Shown here piece by piece: positions 7,575-13,727 of a DNA stretch of 17,694 bases (the stretch's first letter is position 1; every line of letters starts with the position of its first letter). A program made the translations under genes and the position numbers. This DNA is from Bog-159 sp035602155. GTDB taxonomy: Bacteria > Acidobacteriota > Terriglobia > Bryobacterales > Bryobacteraceae. A model generated the notes under the pieces. It saw only the letters and a program-made list of their open reading frames with translations, did no database searches and was not told where the DNA came from. The stretch spans positions 1 through 17,694 of the forward strand of contig DATNMW010000007.1 in the NCBI GenBank assembly GCA_035602155.1, in the 5' to 3' direction.

Positions 7575-7817
7575 TTACGCTTCAATGCTTTGCGGCAAAA
7601 GGAGCCCGGCCCCCGCGAGCGCCCATGCTAAAAGTGGTTTGATGATAGAGTCCAACGCTACTACTCCCAACGTTCCAACCCGAAAACCCACCTCCTGCGC
7701 GCCCTCCGCATTCACCCTGCAAATTGGCTTTGTGCTTTTTTGCAACTCTCTGCAAAAAAGACACTTATTGGCTTCGTTCGTCCAAAAATGCAAATTTCCT
7801 TTCCTCTCCAACCACAC
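7575..7817 (-). CDS. Possible small one-helix membrane protein
   Basis: 80 residues from a GTG start (7815-7817) that has GGAGG seven bases upstream on the minus strand. The stop TAA (7575-7577) is directly followed by the ribosome site of the 141-residue gene. The N-terminal half is polar with a CLFC motif (C19-C22). Residues of about 46-75 (GTLGVVALDSIIKPLLAWAL...) form one strongly hydrophobic helix. The gene spans a perfect inverted repeat at 7735-7760. Size, spacing and hydrophobicity fit a small anchor or holin-like partner of the downstream operon, but no homology is recognised and the reading frame could be fortuitous. Confidence 0.4.
   Translation of the reverse strand: MWLERKGNLHFWTNEANKCLFCRELQKSTKPICRVNAEGAQEVGFRVGTLGVVALDSIIKPLLAWALAGAGLLLPQSIEA
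7735..7760. promoter_or_regulatory. Perfect 10-bp inverted repeat (stem-loop or operator)
   Basis: CTTTTTTGCA (7735-7744) and TGCAAAAAAG (7751-7760) are exact complements around the 6-nt spacer ACTCTC. Flanking GTG/CAC can extend the stem past one bulge. Such A/T-rich symmetry is striking in GC-rich DNA. It could be a protein-binding operator for the leftward operon or an RNA hairpin. Confidence 0.45.
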
Positions 7818-7928
7818 CCGCGAGCCTCCACAAACGAACCCATTTCCCGCAACCGGCAGCCGGCGCGAGCGCGCAACCCGCCCCTCGCATGTATAATGAA
7901 ATAACTGCCTTCCGGCGGTGCGGTCCCC
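7818..7928 (+). promoter_or_regulatory. Promoter region of the ffh operon
   Basis: TATAAT at 7892-7897 is a perfect -10 hexamer, 31 bp upstream of the ffh ATG, giving a short leader of about 25 nt. No good -35 hexamer is seen at the expected distance. The bases before ffh (GGCGGTGCGG) give only a weak ribosome site. The leftward operon starts within the same intergenic region (GTG at 7817); no convincing promoter was seen for it. Together with the 80-residue ORF and the inverted repeat, this is all I see in 7564-7928. Confidence 0.55.
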
Positions 7929-9278
7929 ATGTTCGATAATCTATCCGACAAATTACAGCGCGTCTTCAAAAACCTGCGCGGCGAAGGCAAGCTCTCGGCC
8001 GAGAACATGGAGTCCGCCCTGCGCGAAATCCGCGTGGCTTTGCTCGAAGCCGACGTCAATTTCCGCGTAGTCAAGCAGCTCATCGAAAACATCAAGCAGA
8101 AGGCTACGGGCGAGGAAGTGCTCATGGCGCTCTCCCCTTCCCAGCAGGTGATCAAAATCGTCCGCGACGAGCTGATCAAGATTCTGGGCAGCCACGAATC
8201 CAAGCTGCGCTTCGCCAACGAGCCGCCCAGCGTGCTGCTGATCGTGGGTCTGCAAGGCTCCGGCAAAACCACCTCCACCGGCAAGCTCGCGCGCTGGCTT
8301 TCGAAGAACGGTCACCGCCCGCTGATGGTGTCTGTCGACGTCTATCGTCCTGCCGCCCGCGAGCAATTGCGCGTAGTCGCCCGCGACGTCAACCTGCCCA
8401 TCTACACAGGCACGCCCGCAGAGACGCTGCCCGCCGACCTGGTCCGTTCCGCGCGCAAGGAAGCCGTCAATTCCGGGCGCGACGTGCTACTGGTGGATAC
8501 GGCCGGCCGCCTGCACATCGACGACGAGTTGATGACCGAGCTGCAGCAATTGAAAGAGCAGCTCTCCCCGGTTGAGATCCTGTTCGTGGCCGACGCCATG
8601 ACCGGCCAGGACGCCGTGAAATCCGCCGACGAGTTTCACAAGAAGCTGGGCATCACCGGCGTCATCCTCACCAAGATGGATGGCGATGCGCGCGGCGGCG
8701 CGGCCCTGTCCATCCGCCACGTCACCGGCCAGCCCCTGAAATTCGTGGGCGTGGGCGAAAAGTTCGACGCGCTGGAGCCGTTCTATCCGGACCGCGCCGC
8801 TTCCCGCATCCTGGGCATGGGCGACGTGCTCTCGTTCATCGAGAAGGCCGAAGAAGTCATCGACAAAAAGCAGGCCGTCGAGATGCAGCGCAAACTCATG
8901 GACAACGAGTTTACGCTCGATGATTTCCGCGACCAGATGAAGCAACTCCGCAAGCTGGGGCCGCTCGAAAACGTGCTGTCGATGATGCCGCAGGTGGGCA
9001 TTCTGAAAGATCTGAAGAACGTGAAAGTGGATGAGAAGGAAATCACGCATGTGGTGGCCATCATCGATTCGATGACGCCCAAGGAACGCGCCAACCACAT
9101 GCTGGTGAATGGCGCCCGCCGGCGCCGCATCGCCAAGGGCAGCGGCACCAGCGTGCAGGAAGTGAATCAGTTGCTGAAGCAGTATTCGCAGGCCCGGAAG
9201 ATGATGAAGAGCTTCTCCGGCGGGCTGCTGGGCAAGAAAATGGGCAAGTTCAAATTACCGAATTTCTTAGGAGTGTGA
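7929..9278 (+). CDS. ffh: Signal recognition particle GTPase Ffh (SRP54)
   Basis: 449 residues, the usual Ffh length. It binds 4.5S RNA and the signal peptides of nascent membrane proteins, and docks on FtsY in a GTP-dependent way. The N domain is residues 1-95 (helical, ESALREIRVALLEADVNF). The G domain has the P-loop GLQGSGKTT (107-115), DVYRPAAREQL (137-147), DTAGRL (190-195) and TKMDGDARGG (248-257). The Met-rich M domain from about 300 has the RNA-binding helix region GSGTSVQEVNQLLKQ and a basic end. It starts the translation operon: its TGA abuts the rpsP ATG. A piece of its codons 48-72 is duplicated at 4007-4079. Confidence 0.98.
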   Translation: MFDNLSDKLQRVFKNLRGEGKLSAENMESALREIRVALLEADVNFRVVKQLIENIKQKATGEEVLMALSPSQQVIKIVRDELIKILGSHESKLRFANEPPSVLLIVGLQGSGKTTSTGKLARWLSKNGHRPLMVSVDVYRPAAREQLRVVARDVNLPIYTGTPAETLPADLVRSARKEAVNSGRDVLLVDTAGRLHIDDELMTELQQLKEQLSPVEILFVADAMTGQDAVKSADEFHKKLGITGVILTKMDGDARGGAALSIRHVTGQPLKFVGVGEKFDALEPFYPDRAASRILGMGDVLSFIEKAEEVIDKKQAVEMQRKLMDNEFTLDDFRDQMKQLRKLGPLENVLSMMPQVGILKDLKNVKVDEKEITHVVAIIDSMTPKERANHMLVNGARRRRIAKGSGTSVQEVNQLLKQYSQARKMMKSFSGGLLGKKMGKFKLPNFLGV

Positions 9279-9536
9279 ATGTTGATGATCCGTTTGGCGC
9301 GGTTTGGCGCCAAGAAGAAGCCGTTTTACCGCATCGTGGTGATTGAAAAGGAGCGCGCCCGCAATGGCCGCAACCTGGAAGTAGTCGGCCACTACAATCC
9401 GCTGACCGAACCGGCCAAGGTGGACTTAAACCGCGAACGCATTACGTATTGGACCAAGAATGGGGCGCAGCTTTCGGAGACCGTCGCACGTCTGATTAAG
9501 AACAATCCGGAGCCTGTGGCCGCGCCGACAGCCTGA
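9279..9536 (+). CDS. rpsP: 30S ribosomal protein bS16
   Basis: 85 residues, typical for S16, which stabilises the 5' domain of 16S rRNA during 30S assembly. The family N-terminus is clear: MIRLARFGAKKKPFYRIVV, then ERARNGRNLEVVGHYNPLT and ERITYWTKNGAQLSETV. AGGAG (9269-9273) precedes the ATG at 9279 by 5 nt; an alternative ATG at 9285 would give the more classical MIRLAR start. It follows ffh with no gap, inside the ffh-rpsP-khpA-rimM-trmD-rplS order found in many bacteria. Confidence 0.97.
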   Translation: MLMIRLARFGAKKKPFYRIVVIEKERARNGRNLEVVGHYNPLTEPAKVDLNRERITYWTKNGAQLSETVARLIKNNPEPVAAPTA

Positions 9537-9643
9537 AACCCGCTGAAACAAACGTTAAGTGTATGAAAAGTAACGAGCGGGATTGGCTCTTACGGGCTAG
9601 GCCACCGCACGCCTCTGTTACCATGAAGGTGTAGGGAGGCGGG

Positions 9644-9877
9644 ATGATGAAAGAGTTGATTGAGGATATCGCGAAGGCTCTCGTGGACATCCCCGAAGAG
9701 GTTGCCGTCCGGGTCGTAGAGGGAGAGCAGGTTACTGTGCTGGAATTGCGGGTCGCCCAAAGCGACTTGGGCAAGGTGATCGGCAAACAGGGTAGGACAG
9801 CCCGCTCCATTCGCACAATCCTGGGAGCGGCGGGCATGAAGTTGAACCGGCGCTTCACCCTGGAAATCCTCGAGTGA
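9644..9877 (+). CDS. khpA: KH-domain RNA-binding protein KhpA
   Basis: 77 residues. A single KH domain with the GxxG loop at GKQG (47-50) in the context DLGKVIGKQGRTARSIRTIL, diagnostic of the KhpA/YlqC family that sits between rpsP and rimM. Members bind RNA, often with KhpB, and affect cell division and translation. GGGAGG precedes the ATG-ATG start by about 5 nt. The 107-bp gap after rpsP holds no clear gene or terminator. Its TGA overlaps the rimM start (GTGA). Confidence 0.93.
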   Translation: MMKELIEDIAKALVDIPEEVAVRVVEGEQVTVLELRVAQSDLGKVIGKQGRTARSIRTILGAAGMKLNRRFTLEILE

Positions 9878-10392
9878 TCTCCGGCGCCGCGGACGAATGG
9901 GTTACGGTCGCCGTTTTGGGCCGTGCGCGCGGCATCTGCGGGGAGATCACCGCCTTTGCGCTCAGCAAGCCGGAGCGCTATGAAAGCCTGCGCGAAGTCG
10001 TCCTTTTCCCGGAAGGCTCACGGCGGGAAGTCGAGTCGGCTTGGTTCCACGACAACCGGCTGGTCTTGAAGTTTCGCGGCGTGGATACCATGTCGGACGC
10101 CGAGCGGCTGTCCGGGAGTGAAGTGCGCGTTCCGCGCGCCGAGCGCATATGCCTGGATCCCGGCGAATATTTCGAATCGGATTTGATCGGATGTGAAGTG
10201 ATTGAGCGGGACGGTGGCGCATCCCTGGGGCGGGTGAACGCGCTGCATGATGGTGGAAGCTCAGGTGTGCTGGAAGTGGAAAGCGGGCTGCTGATACCGT
10301 TTGTGCGCGCGATTTGCGTGGCCATCCAGCCGGAAGAACGGCGCATCGTGGTGGATTTGCCCGCGGGATTGAAGGAACTGAACCAGGCGTGA
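9874..10392 (+). CDS. rimM: Ribosome maturation factor RimM
   Basis: 172 residues from GTG 9874, which overlaps the khpA stop by GTGA. RimM binds uS19 and assists maturation of the 30S head. The N-terminal RimM barrel begins with VTVAVLGRARGICGEITAF, the counterpart of the family motif GxxGxxHGIRGEV. Note ARGICGEI in place of the usual HGIRGE. A PRC-barrel half follows with GEYFESDLIGCEV (about 103-115), LEVESGLLIPFV and IVVDLPAGL near the end. Its stop overlaps the trmD GTG by GTGA, so khpA, rimM and trmD are translationally coupled. Confidence 0.95.
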   Translation: MISGAADEWVTVAVLGRARGICGEITAFALSKPERYESLREVVLFPEGSRREVESAWFHDNRLVLKFRGVDTMSDAERLSGSEVRVPRAERICLDPGEYFESDLIGCEVIERDGGASLGRVNALHDGGSSGVLEVESGLLIPFVRAICVAIQPEERRIVVDLPAGLKELNQA

Positions 10393-11096
10393 TTTTTCAT
10401 GTGCTCACGATCTTCCCGGAGTTTTTCCAGGGACCGTTCGAGCATGGCGTGATCAAGCGGGCGCGCGATACCGGCGCGCTCGATATTCGCATACACAATC
10501 TGCGGGATTGGACGTCGGATCGTCACAAGACTGTGGACGACCGCCCATTCGGTGGCGGCGAAGGCATGCTTCTCAAGCCGGAGCCTTTGTTCTCGGCAGT
10601 GGAATCGATCTCCGGCCGGTCTGGAAAAACAGTGCTTCTTTCCGCGCAGGGCCGCTTGTTCGATCAGAAGGTGGCTAACGAGTACAGCCGGCTGGCGGAT
10701 TTGCTGTTGATTTGCGGGCGCTATGAAGGAGTGGATGAGCGCGTGGCCGAGCATCTGGCCGACGATGAGCTGTCCATCGGCAATTACGTATTGAGCGGCG
10801 GCGAATTGGCGGCGGCCGTGGTGGTTGATGCCGTGGCCCGCATGCTGCCGGGAGTTTTGGGAAACGAATCGTCGGCCCTGTTCGAGTCTTTTCAGGACAC
10901 CGGCCATGCGGGGGCCGTACTGGATTGCCCGCAGTATACCCGTCCCGCCGAGTTTCGCGGATGGAAAGTGCCGGAAGTCTTGCTAAGCGGAAACCACGAA
11001 GAAATCCGCCGCTGGCGCCACCGGGCCGCTTTGGAAAAAACCGCCAGGCTGCGGCCCGACCTGATCGCGGCCGGCGCTACCGAGCCGCGACCGTAA
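10389..11096 (+). CDS. trmD: tRNA (guanine-N1-)-methyltransferase TrmD
   Basis: 235 residues. It makes m1G37 in tRNAs read by proline, leucine and arginine codons, using S-adenosylmethionine in a SPOUT trefoil knot. The start is GTG 10389, overlapping the rimM stop (GTGA) and giving the family N-terminus (M)IFHVLTIFPEFF; a longer frame to 10314 reads through rimM and is unlikely. Motifs: DDRPFGGGEGMLLKPEP (50-66), LLICGRYEGVDERV (106-119), SIGNYVLSGGEL (129-140) and LDCPQYTRP (178-186). The last residues (GATEPRP) and the stop codon are encoded by the 25-bp interspersed repeat at 11080-11104, so the natural C-terminus has been replaced or extended by repeat DNA. Confidence 0.96.
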   Translation: MIFHVLTIFPEFFQGPFEHGVIKRARDTGALDIRIHNLRDWTSDRHKTVDDRPFGGGEGMLLKPEPLFSAVESISGRSGKTVLLSAQGRLFDQKVANEYSRLADLLLICGRYEGVDERVAEHLADDELSIGNYVLSGGELAAAVVVDAVARMLPGVLGNESSALFESFQDTGHAGAVLDCPQYTRPAEFRGWKVPEVLLSGNHEEIRRWRHRAALEKTARLRPDLIAAGATEPRP

Positions 11097-11104
11097 GGGA
11101 GCGG
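11080..11104. repeat. 25-bp interspersed repeat, copy at trmD 3' end
   Basis: Identical over 25 bp to 3412-3436. Here it encodes the last four TrmD residues and supplies its TAA stop (11094-11096), then continues into the leader of rplS. Confidence 0.75.
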
Positions 11105-11111
11105 CATCCAC

Positions 11112-11485
11112 GCTAGAATATAGAATTAGGATTCGACATGAACAACTCCCTGCTGACAAAAGTCATTAACAAGAACCAGCGCACCGACACCCCCGAGTTC
11201 CGGCCGGGCGACACCATTCGCGTGCATGTGAAGATCAAGGAAGGCGACAAGGAACGCTTGCAGGCCTTCGAAGGCACCGTGATTGCGCGCAACAATACCG
11301 GCATGGGCGAGAGCATCACCGTCCGCAAGGTCAGCTTCGGCCAGGGCGTGGAGCGCATTTTCCCCATCCATGCCCGGGTCATCGACCACATCGACGTTGT
11401 GCGCACCGGCCGCGTGCGCCGCGCCAAGCTCTACTATTTGCGCGGACTGAAGGGCAAAGCCGCCCGCCTGCGCGAGCGCGAATAA
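11112..11485 (+). repeat. 374-bp direct repeat, copy 1 (rplS with leader)
   Basis: Starts at GCTAGAAT, 26 bp before the rplS ATG, and ends at the rplS stop. It aligns without gaps to 13353-13726. The leader keeps GCTAGAAT, the GATTAGGATT-type ribosome site and the same spacing. Similarity is lost abruptly outside these limits. Confidence 0.85.
11138..11485 (+). CDS. rplS: 50S ribosomal protein bL19, copy 1
   Basis: 115 residues. bL19 sits at the 30S-50S interface. Family sequence is clear: FRPGDTIRVHVKIKEGDKER, LQAFEGTVIARNNTGMGES, FPIHARVIDHIDVVRTGRVR, and a basic KLYYLRGLKGKAARLRERE tail. AGGATT lies about 5 nt before the ATG. It follows trmD by 41 bp in the usual order. It differs from the second copy (13379-13726) at 9 of 115 residues, mostly conservative (16-20 variable, T47/A, A50/V, I60/V, I82/V). 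Its stop is only 5 bp from the stop of the convergent amylase gene, leaving no room for an ordinary terminator. Both copies look intact; which one is the main ribosomal form is unknown. Confidence 0.96.
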   Translation: MNNSLLTKVINKNQRTDTPEFRPGDTIRVHVKIKEGDKERLQAFEGTVIARNNTGMGESITVRKVSFGQGVERIFPIHARVIDHIDVVRTGRVRRAKLYYLRGLKGKAARLRERE

Positions 11486-11490
11486 CTTCC

Positions 11491-13344
11491 CTACTGCTGC
11501 GAAAGAATCATCAGCGAGTACGGTCCGATCGTCAGGCTTCCGCTGTAAGGCATCCCTGAATACGCGCCGCCCTTGGCCTTAACGCCCGCCGATCCCGCGC
11601 CGGAAAATGTCGAGCTGTACACCGTGCTGTCGCTATTGAAACGCGTCGTCCAGATCCCTGAAGAGGGGAATCCGACCGTCATATTGGTTTCGGTGTTGCC
11701 GGTGAAATTGGCCACGATCACCGATGTTCCGGAAGATTGGGAATCGAACCGCTCGTACGCGATGAGCTTGTTAGTGTCGTCCACTTGGTAGATATTCAAC
11801 CCGTCGCCCGCCAGGTTTGGCGTGTGACCCGACGTATTCTTTCGCGCCGCCGCCAGCGCGGCCCACAGTTTCCTGATGGAAGCGAACTGCGTGGCCAGCT
11901 TCCACTGCAGCGGCATATTCGGCGCGAGCGGCTCGTTTTCCACGAATTCCTGCCCTTGAAAGATCATGGGAACGCCCGGCGACGTGAACAGGATCGCCGC
12001 GCCCAGCGTGCTCTTCTTCAGAGCCAGCCAACTGGTGGGAGCGCTGGGATCGATCAGCGTAGTCAGGCGCTGGCCGCCATCGGTGACCTCGTTGTGCGAC
12101 TCGGTGTAATTCAGGTTTTGCGTGAAGCTGCCGTTGAAGGCCTGCCCGATCGCGCTGGCGACGGTTTCCATGTTCACCGCCGAATCGCTCGTTTGTGTCA
12201 GTTGCGCGCGCATCGGGGAGACGAAATTGCCGTTCCATTGGCTGGCGAAGCCGGCGCCGCCCTGCGATAATGGGGCGGTAACCGTCGCATTGCCCGTCAG
12301 GTCCTCGGCGATATTCACGAACGCCGGATTGTCGTTCACGGTCTGCACATTCGCATTTTGCAGCAACGTCCAGCCGTCGGGAAGGTAGGTTCCCGTGCCG
12401 CTATTTGTGTTGTAAACGTTCGACACTGAGTCCCAGCGGAAGCCGTCGATACGATATTCCTGGATCCACATGGTCAGCGAGTCGTAAATGTATTGTGCGA
12501 CGTTGGCGCTGGAGTAATTGGGCCGCGGCCCGAATGGCGAATTCCAATCCGCCGAATCGTAGAAGTAAATGCCGCCCGGATATTCGGTGGTGTACCAGCC
12601 GTCGAATTGATTCGTGGATAGGTCCCAGGGGCCCCAGTGATTGTGAACAATGTCCAGGATGACCGCCAGACCGGCGCTGTGGCAGGCGTCCACGAATGCT
12701 TTGAAGTTGTCGGGGCCGCCGTAGGTCTCGTTCTCGACGGCCATTTGATCGGTTGGTCCGTATCCGATCGAACTGGGCGGCGGATTTTCATTGACAGGCA
12801 TCACTTCAACCGCGTTGAAACCCAGCGACGCAATCGCCTTCAACCTGGCGATAGCGGTTTGGAAGGTGCCCGTGGTACCGCCCGTGCCCCCTGCAAAGGT
12901 GCCCATTTCCATTTCGTAAATCATGAGCTTGGAGAGGGGCGGCCCGGTGAAGGGAGGGCTGGCCCATTGGTAGGCGCTGGTATCGTAAACGATGGAGTTG
13001 CCGAGGTTGTAGTCCGCCTCGGTCACCACCCGGCTGTAGGGATCGCGGCGGGTGACCGTCGCAAAGCCGGGGCTCGAAATCACATAGCGGTAGGTCTGGC
13101 CTGCCAAGGCTCCAGCGACGCCGGTCGACCAGTTGCCATTACCGTCCGGGACCAGCGGGTTGGCGGTCTCCGACCAGTCGTTGAAGTCGCCCTCCACGTA
13201 TACGGAGGCGGCGTTGGGCGCCCACACGCCGAAAGTCACACCGCCGTTATAGGGGATGGAACCCAGTCCGGGGGTGCCTTGCGCCAAAAGAGGGCCGGCA
13301 GCGCAGAACAAGAATGCAATGATGCGTATTGGCAAGAACTCCAT
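11491..13344 (-). CDS. Secreted GH13 alpha-amylase / glucan-branching-like enzyme
   Basis: 617 residues with a signal peptide (MEFLPIRIIAFLFCAAGPLLAQ). A CBM48-like module follows (about 30-92: VTFGVWAPNAASVYVEGDFN). The GH13 TIM barrel has region I DIVHNH (231-236), region II GFRWD (301-305, nucleophile D305) and region III VNIAED (343-348, acid/base E347). Region IV reads TESHNEV (414-420), with Asn418 where the third catalytic Asp is normally found (HD). A small beta domain ends SLTIGPYSLMILSQQ. Such enzymes cut or rearrange alpha-1,4-glucans; here the export signal suggests extracellular or periplasmic use. AAGG lies about 5 nt before the ATG. The gene is inverted within the trmD-rplS-rnhB operon, between two rplS copies, so it is probably an insertion. 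Activity is uncertain because of N418. Confidence 0.88.
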   Translation of the reverse strand: MEFLPIRIIAFLFCAAGPLLAQGTPGLGSIPYNGGVTFGVWAPNAASVYVEGDFNDWSETANPLVPDGNGNWSTGVAGALAGQTYRYVISSPGFATVTRRDPYSRVVTEADYNLGNSIVYDTSAYQWASPPFTGPPLSKLMIYEMEMGTFAGGTGGTTGTFQTAIARLKAIASLGFNAVEVMPVNENPPPSSIGYGPTDQMAVENETYGGPDNFKAFVDACHSAGLAVILDIVHNHWGPWDLSTNQFDGWYTTEYPGGIYFYDSADWNSPFGPRPNYSSANVAQYIYDSLTMWIQEYRIDGFRWDSVSNVYNTNSGTGTYLPDGWTLLQNANVQTVNDNPAFVNIAEDLTGNATVTAPLSQGGAGFASQWNGNFVSPMRAQLTQTSDSAVNMETVASAIGQAFNGSFTQNLNYTESHNEVTDGGQRLTTLIDPSAPTSWLALKKSTLGAAILFTSPGVPMIFQGQEFVENEPLAPNMPLQWKLATQFASIRKLWAALAAARKNTSGHTPNLAGDGLNIYQVDDTNKLIAYERFDSQSSGTSVIVANFTGNTETNMTVGFPSSGIWTTRFNSDSTVYSSTFSGAGSAGVKAKGGAYSGMPYSGSLTIGPYSLMILSQQ

Positions 13345-13363
13345 TCTACCTTGCTAGAATGGA
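13340..13363. promoter_or_regulatory. 9-bp inverted repeat between divergent amylase and rplS copy 2
   Basis: TCCATTCTA (13340-13348) and TAGAATGGA (13355-13363) are exact complements around CCTTGC. The left arm covers the amylase start codon and the right arm contains TAGAAT, which is also present before rplS copy 1. It could be an operator or an mRNA hairpin that hides the amylase start, or simply the fusion point of the insertion. Confidence 0.4.
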
Positions 13364-13726
13364 AGATTAGGATTTGAAATGCACAATTCCCTGTTGACGA
13401 AAGTCATCAACAAGAACCAGCGCGCCGGCACCCTCGACTTCCGGCCGGGCGATACCATTCGGGTACACGTGAAGATCAAGGAAGGCGACAAGGAGCGCCT
13501 GCAAGCTTTCGAAGGCGCCGTGATTGTGCGCAACAATACCGGTATGGGCGAGAGCGTCACCGTGCGCAAGGTCAGCTTCGGACAGGGCGTGGAGCGTATT
13601 TTCCCCATCCATGCACGGGTCGTCGACCACATCGATGTGGTACGCACGGGGCGTGTGCGCCGGGCCAAGCTGTACTATTTGCGCGGGCTGAAGGGCAAAG
13701 CCGCCCGCCTGCGCGAGCGCGAGTAA
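13353..13726 (+). repeat. 374-bp direct repeat, copy 2 (rplS with leader)
   Basis: Gap-free counterpart of 11112-11485. The two copies bracket the inverted amylase gene exactly, with 5 bp on one side and a few bases on the other. Confidence 0.85.
13379..13726 (+). CDS. rplS: 50S ribosomal protein bL19, copy 2
   Basis: 115 residues, identical in length to copy 1 and about 92% identical in sequence (106/115). Differences are N2H, T16A, D17G, P19L, E20D, T47A, A50V, I60V and I82V. All core family blocks are intact (FRPGDTIRVHVKIKEGDKER, RNNTGMGES, VRTGRVRRAKLYYLRG). The leader and ribosome site (GATTAGGATTTGAA) are conserved with copy 1, so it is likely translated. It is separated from trmD by the inverted amylase gene and must be transcribed either by read-through or from its own short leader, which carries TAGAAT as a possible -10. 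rnhB begins one base after its stop. Two intact bL19 genes in one locus are rare. Confidence 0.95.
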   Translation: MHNSLLTKVINKNQRAGTLDFRPGDTIRVHVKIKEGDKERLQAFEGAVIVRNNTGMGESVTVRKVSFGQGVERIFPIHARVVDHIDVVRTGRVRRAKLYYLRGLKGKAARLRERE

Positions 13727-13727
13727 C

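Noticed and set aside
9539..9581. CCCGCT/AGCGGG inverted repeat after rpsP as a terminator
   Set aside because: Six-base arms with a 31-nt loop and no T-run; not convincing.
11113..11427. Antisense open frames conserved opposite both rplS copies
   Set aside because: Their conservation is explained entirely by the rplS duplication.
11486..11520. Resemblance between DNA after rplS copy 1 (CTGCTGCGAAAGAA) and the start of rnhB (CGCTGCGAAGGAA)
   Set aside because: It could be a relic of rnhB, but the match is short and lies in the amylase C-terminal codons; not enough to claim.
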